DNA of 64,000 bases from Candidatus Anammoxibacter sp. (GCA_021777055.1 JAIQZO010000055.1:34780-98779); one strand, 5' to 3'; positions 51,423-61,331 are shown, counted from the first letter of the stretch. Notes: generated by a model from the sequence alone, not told the origin. Program-made: numbers and translations.

Positions 51423-51555
51423 TACCTTTTAAAATCGTTAAAAAAATTTTATTTTTTTTCTAATAAACTTTGATTGATATCGTTTAACAGGTATATGAGC
51501 AACATGAACAACAATTTGGATATTAGAATTAATTATAACTACAAATAAACAAGCA

Positions 51556-52045
51556 GAAAAAGATAAAAATATCCTGACGCATGATCAGGATATCAGGCCA
51601 CTTAAAAGAAAAGACGTTTAATCTCCTTTTTTCTCTTCTCTTTTCTGTGGCCTGAATTTAATCACTACATATAACTTTCGAAAAAAGATAAAAGATGTCC
51701 TGACATTCAATCAGGTTATCAGGCCACTCAAAAGAAAAGACGTTTTTCTCTCCTTTTTCTCTTCTCTTTTCTGTGGCCTGAAATTTAATCACTACACATA
51801 TCTTTTGAAAAAAGACAAGAAAATATCCTGACATATGATCAGGATATCAGGCCACCTAAAAGAAAAGATGTTTAATCTCCTTTTTCTCTTCTCTTTTCCG
51901 TGGCCTGAAATTTAATCACTACATATAACTTTCGAAGAAAGATAAAGAAAATATCCTGACACTTAATCAGGATATCAGGCCACTTAAAAGAAAAGACGTT
52001 TTTCTCTCCTTTTTCTCTTCTCTTTTCTGTGGCCTGAAATTTAAT
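51556..52045. repeat. Four tandem ~127-bp units, each with a large and a small hairpin
   Basis: CAGGCCAC anchors at 51594, 51720, 51848 and 51976. Each unit has ATCCTGA-N7-TCAGGAT, then CAGGCCAC..AAAAGAAAAGA...CTCTTCTCTTTT..GTGGCCTG. Confidence 0.92.
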
Positions 52046-52493
52046 ATACTCAAAGTAATCAGAAATTCAACATTTAGAGATTCAGGTTTTGGCTAGAATT
52101 GAATTTATTATCACTTTTAGTATAACTATATATAACTATTGCGAATAGCAATATCTAAATTTAATTAGGACCCGTTAAGTGACAAAATTGTTAAGCTATA
52201 TATATAAATTTTTACTGTATTTCTACGGAATCTTTAATTCAACGTATGCTGCACTCTCTTACTATAAATATTCTCTAAATCTGGCCGGCAAGAGAATATT
52301 CCCAAATAATAACCAATTTTTGTCACTACGGGTCTTAATTAAAACAGATGCTCCAACCATTCAGACTGAACTAATTTATAGATCCAACCGCTACAAAAAC
52401 TACTATCCACATTATTAACTATTTAGGTGAATAGGCTGAAGACTGAAGGTAAAGCCTTTTTACCTTTTGTCTTTAATCTTTTAGCTTCACATT

Positions 52494-52727
52494 CTACCTA
52501 ACCACTAAAGTTGTAACATCTAAAACAGTTATAACGCTTTCCGCACGTACAACACACATATGGTTATTAGCCAAATTAACTGCCAACTCACCAGAGCTTC
52601 TTAAACCTATACCATCAACTGTTTTGTTTGTCTCGCCATCAATCACTTTAATTGAACTTAAAGAAAATGAATTTGACACATAAATAAGATTAGTTACAGA
52701 ATTAACCACAATACCAACAGATGTCAT
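52494..52727 (-). pseudogene. YVTN/NHL-type beta-propeller remnant
   Basis: VGIVVNSVTNLIYVSNSFSLSSIKVIDGETNKTVDGIGLRSSGELAVNLANNHMCVVRAESVITVLDVTTLVVR: about two propeller blades with no signal peptide or rest of protein. Confidence 0.5.
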
Positions 52728-52860
52728 AATTTACAAACTGACTTCAAATAGTTATACCGCTAATTACGCTTATACAGTTACTATCTGTATCGGCATTTGC
52801 ACTTAGAGCATAAACAGTATTAGTATTTCTATTGTACTCAAAGCAAACAGAATTCAATAT

Positions 52861-53007
52861 TTAGTGATTTATGTACTGAGCCAATAGATTACCCCAACCA
52901 CTAACAACTCCACAGGCAAATAATAAACAGCAAGTAAGAAAAGTCATTTCAGATAAACGACTTTCTTTAACAACGTCATCTGTTACAAAATCTGCGTTCA
53001 TTGACAT
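52861..53007 (-). CDS. Small (48 aa) putative membrane protein
   Basis: MSMNADFVTDDVVKESRLSEMTFLTCCLLFACGVVSGWGNLLAQYINH, preceded by a strong GGGAGGT ribosome-binding site; below the track cutoff. Confidence 0.5.
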   Translation of the reverse strand: MSMNADFVTDDVVKESRLSEMTFLTCCLLFACGVVSGWGNLLAQYINH

Positions 53008-53139
53008 ATTTACCTCCCACATTGAATCTTTAAATATCCGTATCTATTCAGCTTCCAGTAGTCATAAGCCAGAATTCAGAATAAAGCTTAGTTCCTGGGT
53101 TAAATTAGTAAACATTTAAAGTATCTGTTTAGGGTGTAT

Positions 53140-53300
53140 TGCACAACCCGTCTGCTTTCGCATCCACCCCTCTTTCTAGAGGAGATTAATGGCATCTGTT
53201 TTTAACCTGTAATTCAATAAAAAAAGATAAATGTTCCTCTACTGACCAAAAGTCCCCTCTAAAAAGAGGGGATTTAGGGGTGTGTTATTAGATTTCGCAG
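53140..53300. repeat. Intergenic inverted repeat of the CCCCTCT/AGAGGGGATTTAGGGGTGTG type
   Basis: GCATCCACCCCTCTTTCTAGAGGAGATTAATGG ... AAGTCCCCTCTAAAAAGAGGGGATTTAGGGGTGTG; internal hairpin TCCCCTCTAAAAAGAGGGGA. Confidence 0.6.
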
Positions 53301-53565
53301 GACAGTTACCATTTAAGTGAAAAAAACAAACTTACATACGTTTTGCCAAACAATTAAATAAAAAATATCGTATTGATACCTTATTCTGAATTCTCTGGCT
53401 TCTGAATTACGAACACGCTGAATAGATACAAAGATCCTTGAAATATTAATCTATAAATGTAAAATTACTGTCATTTATTTACCACAAAAGGCGTTTGATT
53501 ACCACAAAAGGTATACAATAAGTCTGGAAATTTATCTATTTTTAAAGAAAAAGGAGTAGAAATTT

Positions 53566-54012
53566 ATGAGCGAAACCATTATTTATCCTGAAATCAGCAC
53601 CTTAAGAAAACATGCAGGTTGGATAAAATATGTGTGTGTACACACTCTTTCATTTCAGGTCTGGACAGCAGGAGCCGTTCCCCGCGATGCTGATTATAAT
53701 ATTATTGAAGGACATGAAAACCAGTATAAGGCCGTATTTGATGATCTGGAATCGTGCCTGAACCAGGCAGGCACATCAATATCAAACGCCATAAAGATAA
53801 ATATCTTTTTACAGGATCTATGTGTATATAATGATTTTAATGTTTGGTACCGGGAAAATGTAGTAAAAAAATATGGAGACAAGGTGCGACGCTGTGTTGC
53901 CGTAGGCATAAATGGGCAGGAAACCGTTGTAGAAGTTGAGATCACGGCAGCACTTGAACAAGGTAAATATTATGATATGTGTGTTGACGAATTAAAGAAA
54001 AGGATATCATAA
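53566..54012 (+). CDS. RidA/YjgF family protein
   Basis: HTLSFQVWTAGAVPRDADYNIIEGHENQYKAVFDDLESCLNQAGTSISNAIKINIFLQDLCVYNDFNVWYRENV; RidA-like layout. Confidence 0.85.
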   Translation: MSETIIYPEISTLRKHAGWIKYVCVHTLSFQVWTAGAVPRDADYNIIEGHENQYKAVFDDLESCLNQAGTSISNAIKINIFLQDLCVYNDFNVWYRENVVKKYGDKVRRCVAVGINGQETVVEVEITAALEQGKYYDMCVDELKKRIS

Positions 54013-54580
54013 TGTGGTAAAGCCGCAACCAGATTGGGAATCCAGAATGCAGGAGACAGAATTCAGAATAAAGCATAGACTTATAATTATGCTTGCTGGA
54101 GCAGTCTTATAGACTGCTCCAAATGTTTCTTAGTGAGTATTGTGTTTGCAGATTATAATACTTTTACGGCTATTTAAGGTTTTCAAGTTTAAAGAGAGAT
54201 TTGTAATTAGAAATATCTCCAATGCATTACCTAATCTTCCCACTCCAATTGACGTATTTCAAGCTTGATAATCTATTTTATAACGTCAATACCGCATCCG
54301 GGCCACGATTGTATTGATTAACTAACAGTCATAAGTTAATCTTGCACACGCCGTACCTTTCCCCTTATATTTCATGTGCTTAGAACCATTTCTTCAGGTT
54401 TTCCCTGCAATCCCGATTTTTATATTGATTAACTATTGCCTCTATACCACATAAAATTAATTAATATAAAAATATCTAAGATAACTTCTTAAACTATTGC
54501 CATGTAAAACATATTGCATTTTTCGTTTACACGAGTTATGATAAAGTTGAACATAAACTATTTATTATTGAGGTAATATT

Positions 54581-54835
54581 ATGACTTCACAAAATGTAAA
54601 TGTCAGAGTAACAGGTGAATTACGTGATCACCTTGATCAGCAAACAGGTACACACGGTCTGTATGAAAATTCCAGTGAGTATATTCGTGATCTCATACGG
54701 CATGATATTAAAGATAAGAAAAAAGCATGGTCATGGCTTAAAGAAAAACTGGAACCAGCACTAAGAGCTGACGAGAGTCTTTATAAAGCTGTTTCTGCCG
54801 ATGATGTTATTGACCGTAACAAACAAAACCAGTAA
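54581..54835 (+). CDS. ParD-like antitoxin (ribbon-helix-helix)
   Basis: NVNVRVTGELRDHLDQQTGTHGLYENSSEYIRDLIRHDIKDKKKAWSWLKEKLEPALRADESLYKAVSADDVI. Confidence 0.85.
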   Translation: MTSQNVNVRVTGELRDHLDQQTGTHGLYENSSEYIRDLIRHDIKDKKKAWSWLKEKLEPALRADESLYKAVSADDVIDRNKQNQ

Positions 54836-54840
54836 AACAA

Positions 54841-55188
54841 ATGCCAACGTACCGTTTTTATCCAACTGCGGATCAGATACAAGATGAGATATGGCGTTAC
54901 ACTTTTAATCGCTGGGGAGAAGCTCAGGCGGATAAATATATACGTAAATTGCATCAACATCTACAACAGCTTGCTAATAAGGATATCTTCTGGAAATTAC
55001 TACCAGGTGATATTGTTGTACCATCTGACATTGATATAAAAGTTTATATGAGTCACTACGTGCGACATTATATATTTTTCCGTGAGTTTGCAAATAGTGA
55101 TATTGGTATTATGAGTATATTGCACGATGCTATGGACATACCTGTACGACTACGTGAGGACTTATTGCGAATCGAGAAAAAAGAATGA
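54841..55188 (+). CDS. ParE-like toxin (RelE/ParE superfamily)
   Basis: YRFYPTADQIQDEIWRYTFNRWGEAQADKYIRKLHQHLQQLANKD... YMSHYVRHYIFFREFANSDIGIMSILHDAMDIPVRLREDL; 5 nt after the antitoxin stop. Confidence 0.87.
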   Translation: MPTYRFYPTADQIQDEIWRYTFNRWGEAQADKYIRKLHQHLQQLANKDIFWKLLPGDIVVPSDIDIKVYMSHYVRHYIFFREFANSDIGIMSILHDAMDIPVRLREDLLRIEKKE

Positions 55189-55379
55189 ACGTAAGAGAAA
55201 GAGCTACAGAAATCATTGCACAACACGACAAATCGCTATTTAATGATGAGGATTGGCGTACGTTTTTTGATATGTTGGAAAATCCTCAGAAACCAACAGT
55301 GAGGATGAAAAAGTCTGCCAATAAATACAAGATGATAATTGCCGCGAATAATCTTTGCAATTATCAATATAAAAAATAG
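55185..55379 (+). CDS. Small ORF overlapping parE by ATGA; resembles the C-terminal toxin-binding tail of DUF1778/TacA antitoxins
   Basis: RATEIIAQHDKSLFNDEDWRTFFDMLENPQKPTVRMKKSANKYK compared with the '...ls..dw..f...l.nPp.pn..l' tail of DUF1778 antitoxins; ATGA coupling at 55185-55188. Confidence 0.5.
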   Translation: MNVRERATEIIAQHDKSLFNDEDWRTFFDMLENPQKPTVRMKKSANKYKMIIAANNLCNYQYKK

Positions 55380-55425
55380 TAAACCTCTTTGGGTGCACTA
55401 AATAAAGAAACAAAACCGTTAAGAC

Positions 55426-55922
55426 ATGCCAAATCCAAACCACCCCAAAAGAGGTTCAACCATTAAAGTTGATCCCATTAAAACCAAAAAAGACATAAAC
55501 CTTATTAAAGCGTATCTTGCCAGGAAACCTATGGATCTGGCGCTCTTTACCTAGGAATAAATAAAAACCTTCGTGCCAGTGATTTATTGTCTATAAAAGT
55601 AAAGCAAGTCAAAGAGCTAAAACCTATGGATGAAATAATTATAGCACGGAAAAAGAAGACCGGCAAATCAAGGCGTATCAATCTAAATAAGGCATGTATT
55701 GAAGCAACAAAAAGTTGGCTCGGTTCCAATCTGGGCAAAAAATTAAGTGATGATGATTTTCTCTTCACTGGAAAACGAGGAAGCGTCATAGGTGTTCCGG
55801 CTGTAAATCTGAAAGTCAAAAGATGGTGTGCCGCTATAAGGCTAAATGGTATTTATGGTGCACACAGTACATGTATTTTCTCGCATAAAATATACTTATT
55901 GTTGTTAAATTATCACATTTAA
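55426..55922 (+). pseudogene. Tyrosine recombinase/integrase remnant (frameshifted and C-terminally truncated)
   Basis: MPNPNHPKRGSTIKVDPIKTKKDINLIKAYLARKPMDLALFT / frameshift about 55551 / GINKNLRASDLLSIKVKQVKELKPMDEIIIARKKKTGKSRRINLNKACIEATKSWL...; C-terminus loses the catalytic region after YGAHS. Confidence 0.78.
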
Positions 55923-55977
55923 TCAGCGTTGTCCGGTTAGGTATTTGCTTGGCAGATATAGACGCTAACATCCAGTG

Positions 55978-56165
55978 CCTAAAATGCCTAAATTGCCTAA
56001 AATGAGCTAAAATTATAGAAATTGATTTATTATTAATAAAAAAACAACATTATTAACTTTAGCCACTTTAAGTAATTTAGGCAATTTCTTACACGATGAT
56101 ATTGGAAAATGTTCATTAATATGAAACATATTTACACAGCAAAAAGCTAACCGGACAATGCTGAC
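55978..56165. repeat. Dispersed GTGCCTAAA-type repeat element, copy B
   Basis: CAGTGCCTAAAATGCCTAAATTGCCTAAAATGAGC ... TAATTTAGGCAATTTCTTACACGATGATATTGGAAAATGTTCATTAATATGAAACATATTTACACAGCAAAAAGCTAACC; matches copy A at 49668-49915. Confidence 0.7.
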
Positions 56166-56395
56166 ATTTAATGTACTTTTGATTCTAAAATCTTGGTAGC
56201 GTTGTCAATAAGAGACCTGAAAAAAGCTATCCAGAAATAGTATTTTTAATAATTATAGATATCCAAATAATGCTTAATATAAAATATATTGTTTATCGCT
56301 TAATATGTTTGCTTGTAAAATTATCAATAAGATAACCAGACTAAGTTTTTATTGATTCCTTTAACCACTTAAATATCGCTGCCATTATAAGTTCG

Positions 56396-57616
56396 TCAAG
56401 CATCGAAACCGTTATAATAATAAGCAAGGCGAATCTTTGTCACATTAAGCACACCTGATGTCGACCACTTCCCCACATTAGTTCGGGTATTTACCGTTCT
56501 TATTAATCTTTCAACCCGGCTTGTCGTTTTACCATTTAACCTATTACTTATTGCTGTAAACATATCATGTTCTGCATTTTTTAAATACTCAGCGCTATGT
56601 TTATATCCTTTATCTATACACAACGCGATAACTGCTTCCAATCGCTCTTTCTTAGATTCCACCATCCCATCTATAATTTTATCATCATCAACAAGGGTAC
56701 GTATTGCACTGATCTCCATTACCTCTGCCAATATCTTCTTCCAATCATCTGATTTTCTTTTTACTTTGTCCTTCCACAATGTATACTTTAACTGGTGAGG
56801 GATATGCCACAAACATCTTTGAAATAAAACATTTACATTGTCTTTTATACTCTTGAATATTTTTGCATCTCCGTCTGTCACAAGTAAAAATGACTTAAAT
56901 TGCTTCATTGCTTTTATACTGCCTTTGAAAAGCCCTTTCCAATCACTATTATAGTTACCAATGTCAACCCCGGCGACTCGTATACCTCCGGATTTCTTTA
57001 ACTGAACGAAAAACCTTATTTCTTTGCCTCTTTTCTTTATACCTTTTATCGCTACCCCTGTTCCATCGGCTTCTCCATGGGCTAGTTCATTTGGATCAAG
57101 ACTGAAATCTATTTCTTTCGCTGTTTTCTGTACGGATTTCCATATCGTCATCTTATCTATTGTCCATCCAAACATGCACAACAGTTTTTCTGCCACACGA
57201 TAAGACGTTAATGATCCTATTAAGCCCAAACGCTTATATGTTTCTGGCGGGATTCTCTTCATGGGCTCTATACCTAAAAGCTTTCTGGTTAAACTGAATT
57301 TATGATTACAACTCTTACATTGCACTTGTAATTGATGTAAGATTGCCCAATAATATATCGCCAATATCTTTGTCTCTTTACCATGCCTTGTCTTCCATAT
57401 AAACTCACTGTCGTTACTACATCTATCACAACTAAATGGCTTTACTCCTAAACTCATATAGTGCTCTGCAAATCCTAATAAGGAATTTCTCATAAATTCA
57501 CTTAATAATTGCTTTACCAGACTTCTAAATGCTCCTACTAATGTCATTAATAAACAGTCTTTCAACTCTACTTTAAATTGACAATCAAATCCTATTGATA
57601 TACAATCGGTTTTCAT
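56396..57616 (-). mobile_element. DDE-type transposase (ISLre2/ISH6-like), apparently intact ORF
   Basis: C4-type zinc-finger pairs (CDRCSNDSEF, CKSCNHKF); ELAHGEADGTGVAIK; SFLLVTDGDAKIFKSIKDNVNVLFQRCLWHIPHQLKY; TSRVERLIRTVNTRTNVGKWS. Confidence 0.8.
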
Positions 57617-57994
57617 GCGCCCTCCTTTTTTCTACATTGGATATTTATTACTAGTCACATATATACTATCCAATGGGAGGGCCTTTATCTACTCAAGTCT
57701 CCTTTTTTCTACTCTATCAATCTTTTTGCTGTTAAACGCGGTTACGAATCATGAAACAAAAGATATTGTATTGATACAGTGATATAACAAATAACAATTA
57801 CAGATCAAAGATATAGTCCGATCTGTCACATATGGGGCACAATGCACAACTAATTCGATACTATAAAAAGCAGTTAATGCACAATATGAACTTTGATTCC
57901 ATTATTTGAAATGATGCATTTACAGACATACCATACCAAATCCTCCAGATTAGAACATATCCTCAAAATTAATTAAACAGACAGAATGAATGAG

Positions 57995-58399
57995 TTATAG
58001 ATCTAATTTTGAAACATATTCAATATATTTCATGTCATCTAATATAATGTGGCGTAACCACCATTTCTTGAGGAAGGTTAATATTTCTTTTATAGATACA
58101 GCCTTGTTTTTATGGCTATCAAACATTACCGAAGTTTTAATTAGTAAGGCGCGGTGTATCTGTCGGTGCTTCTCACACTCCGGATAAGAAGCATATTTCA
58201 TTAATGTTTCTTCGTATCTAAGATGTGTTTCAAGTATGATTCTTATTCTTATAATTGCTTTCTTAAGAGTTTCTTTATTAGGGTAGGTATATATGATTGA
58301 ATGTAGATCATTCATTAGTTTAATAATTTGTTTATGCTGGACATCCAATGCGGTATTTGAGACTGAATAAATTGGGCTCCACTCAATAAAATGACTCAT
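57995..58399 (-). CDS. Bacteriohemerythrin
   Basis: MSHFIEWSPIYSVSNTALDVQHKQIIKLMNDLHS...LETHLRYEETLMKYASYPECEKHRQIHRALL...WWLRHIILDDMKYIEY: hemerythrin H/HxxxE/HxxxH/HxxxxD ligand pattern; start moved to MSHFIEW. Confidence 0.9.
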   Translation of the reverse strand: MSHFIEWSPIYSVSNTALDVQHKQIIKLMNDLHSIIYTYPNKETLKKAIIRIRIILETHLRYEETLMKYASYPECEKHRQIHRALLIKTSVMFDSHKNKAVSIKEILTFLKKWWLRHIILDDMKYIEYVSKLDL

Positions 58400-58657
58400 T
58401 CTATAATTTCTCCTAAATTCTATTTTCCGTTCCGTCAGAAAAGAGATCACTGCGTCCCTATAACTGAAAGATATAAACGTTAAAATAGTCCCTATATTAA
58501 AGCTAAAACCTTTTGCATACAGAAAAAAAGAAAGAAAATAATAAACAGCATTCCTAAAATGTGCAACTTTTTATTATCCCATATGTTACTACAGCTGTCA
58601 ATTAGGGGTTTCCCTGATTTTTTTGTACGGAATAACCTTACAGGATGTAGTGATATT

Positions 58658-58675
58658 CCTTACAACATTGTAAGG
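58658..58675. promoter_or_regulatory. Perfect palindrome CCTTACAACATTGTAAGG (possible operator)
   Basis: 8-bp arms with 2-nt centre; a similar half-site CCTTACAGG lies ~20 bp upstream. Confidence 0.35.
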
Positions 58676-59354
58676 TGAAGAAGATATTTAAAACCATTGT
58701 CATTCGCACAATACCCATTTATCTTATACGTGCTCGATATACTTCGACAGTTTTAAAACCCAATTTCACAATTTTACATACCTGTTGTATGTTAACCATA
58801 CTCTTTATATATGCGTACAATATGTCTACAATCTATTTTGGGACTGTAACACCAATTTGGAAACAGAACATATTGAAAAGAATACTTGCACATGAAAATG
58901 GAAATAGAAGAGAAGGGGTAAAGCAATACCTGTGCCCCAGAAGAATCTTGATATTGATGAGGTTTTTCTAACTATCTTTAAGAGAGCATACAGCAGCGGA
59001 TCTGATGAAAGGAGAGGTAAGGATGTATAAACTTAACGACAAGTGGAATTAAGACATTATGGTTTAGAAAGATTTTAAAGCCCGCGGTAATATTATTATA
59101 GAATTGTAGAAATGTGGTTATAGTATTTAAAGAATACATATGTGAACTGTATTTGGTAAATATTTTAGGCAATGAAAATTATATCGCAGTTCAAGATATA
59201 GAATCTCCATGTATAATATGCCATACCTCTCATATAGAAATAAGAAAAAAGGAAAAGTTTAGAATCTGTTGATTTTCGCCATAAAGAGCCCGAAAAACAA
59301 ACAGACTAACTTAATGGTGCATAGATTAGAAATTTCATAACATATAAGTACCCT

Positions 59355-60815
59355 TTATCCCCACGGGCTATCAAATGTTTCAGATAAATCCTTGAACTCT
59401 TTTTCTGCCTTTGAGGCCCTTTCGTACAGCATGCTGTTTTTTATTCCAAATGCTATTGACGGAGCTAATTTCTCCAGCAATTTGGTATGTTTCTTTTCAT
59501 AATAGTTTAATTTTATGCATCCAAAATTTATGCTGCCCATTATGCTGTCTTTATATTTTAAAGGGTATGCCATGCGTGACTTTATACCGTCTTTATCATA
59601 TATTTTATCCGTATCTGTCGTGCCCTGTGATGTATCACCTATAATAACAGCATCACCTGTTTCTAAAACTTTTTCCAGTATGCTACCAATTAAAGGAAAA
59701 TGGCTCTTCTCCGGCATCTTTTTTGACAATGCGCCCTTTGTCTTTGTAATAGCAAAGTTTATCACCACATCACTTTTATTTTCAAGCAGAACAACACTTA
59801 CCCTGTCCCACTCCATTAACTTTGAAAGTTCATCAAATATAAAATGGTCGACCTCATTAAGGTTAAGGTTAGAGACCAGGATCTTATTTATATTACCAAC
59901 TACCTCGTTTTCCAATTTTTCGTCCAGCTTTTCCGTATTTTCAACTCCAAATGCCAATGAAGGAGCTATTTTCTCCAACAAACTTATGTGATCCTCACCA
60001 TAATAATCAGGACTTTTACATCCAAAATTTATGCTCCCAATGATCTTGCCTTTAAACTCCAGAGGAAAGCCAAGCCTGGAGCGAATCCCACTTGCAGCAT
60101 AAATGGCATCAGTCTCGCCCCTTGACGAAACAGTATCCTTAACAATATAAGGCTTCCCGGTTTTTACGATCTCATCCAATAGACTACCGCGAAGCTTAAA
60201 ATGCTTCTCTTCCGCCATTTTTTTTGTCAATATTCCTGAATCTTTATATTCATCTTTTGTAAGTGCAAAGTTCACAACCCCGTCACCTTTATCTTCAAGC
60301 AGCACAATACTAACCCTGTCCCATTCAATCATCCTTCTCAGTTCATCACATATATTATGGTAAACATTCCTTATATCAAGATTTGATACCAGGATTTTAT
60401 TTATATTTGAAACTATATCTTTTTCAAGTTCCTCTTTTTTATTAACATGCATATCCCTTATTACACCGTCTATCCGCACGGTTTTTCCACTTGTATCAGT
60501 TACCAGTGAACTTGTTATACCAACAAGGTGTATTCTTCCATCCATCGTTTTGCATTGAACATCAAATTCCGCATCACCAGAGGAGTCTTTGTTACTTGCA
60601 AACCATTGTGCGAAATCATTCGTATCTGCAAAGTGGCTCTTCATTGACACACCTATAACATCAGCCTGGTTATTATATCCAAGAATTTTTGCACCCGCGC
60701 TGTTTATAAATATTATCTTGCAATCCTCCGTTGGTTCACACTGAAATATTGCTATTTTTAAAGAATCAACAAGAGGTTTTACCGAATCATTTGGTTTTAA
60801 TAGGTTTATTTCCAT
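59355..60815 (-). CDS. PAS + tandem GAF domain protein without recognised output domain
   Basis: PAS-like IIFINSAGAKILGYNNQADVIGVSMKSHF; two homologous GAF segments (NKILVSNLDIRNVYHNICDELRRMIEWDRVSIVLLEDKGD... / NKILVSNLNLNEVDHFIFDELSKLMEWDRVSVVLLENKSD...). Confidence 0.87.
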   Translation of the reverse strand: MEINLLKPNDSVKPLVDSLKIAIFQCEPTEDCKIIFINSAGAKILGYNNQADVIGVSMKSHFADTNDFAQWFASNKDSSGDAEFDVQCKTMDGRIHLVGITSSLVTDTSGKTVRIDGVIRDMHVNKKEELEKDIVSNINKILVSNLDIRNVYHNICDELRRMIEWDRVSIVLLEDKGDGVVNFALTKDEYKDSGILTKKMAEEKHFKLRGSLLDEIVKTGKPYIVKDTVSSRGETDAIYAASGIRSRLGFPLEFKGKIIGSINFGCKSPDYYGEDHISLLEKIAPSLAFGVENTEKLDEKLENEVVGNINKILVSNLNLNEVDHFIFDELSKLMEWDRVSVVLLENKSDVVINFAITKTKGALSKKMPEKSHFPLIGSILEKVLETGDAVIIGDTSQGTTDTDKIYDKDGIKSRMAYPLKYKDSIMGSINFGCIKLNYYEKKHTKLLEKLAPSIAFGIKNSMLYERASKAEKEFKDLSETFDSPWG

Positions 60816-61109
60816 AATCTTTTTTTGTGTTTAAACACATTTTTAGGTTTCAAAAACTATTATACCAACTAAGGTGAAAGGAATTTCTAACCCCTATTTT
60901 AAAACATTATTTGAAATATGTATATAGTATTTTATGCAGATTTCAAATGATTTTTATCTGTTTTTATCTATTTTTGTTTTGTCGCTTTAGTTATATGCCC
61001 AAAGGGATCTAGCTGATTTAAGTTTTTATCTGTTTTTATTTAGTCCAATTTATTTTTATTGTGAGGTACGACGAGAGTACGACTTAACTTTTAGAGAAAG
61101 AGGTTTAAT

Positions 61110-61331
61110 ATGAATAGCACTGAAATTATCAAGACTGCTCAGATGGAGCAAAGAATTGACAAGTTTATCCAAACCGTTGATAGCATGGAAGACCTTGTAG
61201 AGGCAGAAACCTTGGATGCAATTAAAGGACTTCTGGAGATGTCCACTATACGCAATTGGGGTTTGCTTGTCAAGATGGTGTTTGACCAAATGAAAGGGCA
61301 GATGGCAGCTAAAAGAGTTCTGAGGATTTAA
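61110..61331 (+). CDS. Small hypothetical protein
   Basis: 73 aa with upstream AGAGG; MNSTEIIKTAQMEQRIDKFIQTVDSMEDLVEAETLDAIKGLLEM. Confidence 0.55.
   Translation: MNSTEIIKTAQMEQRIDKFIQTVDSMEDLVEAETLDAIKGLLEMSTIRNWGLLVKMVFDQMKGQMAAKRVLRI

Noticed and set aside
51556-52045. Possible CRISPR array
   Set aside because: The period is ~127 bp and the whole unit repeats; there are no short repeats alternating with unique spacers, and no cas genes nearby.
52179-52418. 79-aa Tyr-rich plus-strand ORF next to the hairpin array
   Set aside because: Biased AT-driven composition, no RBS, no recognisable domain.
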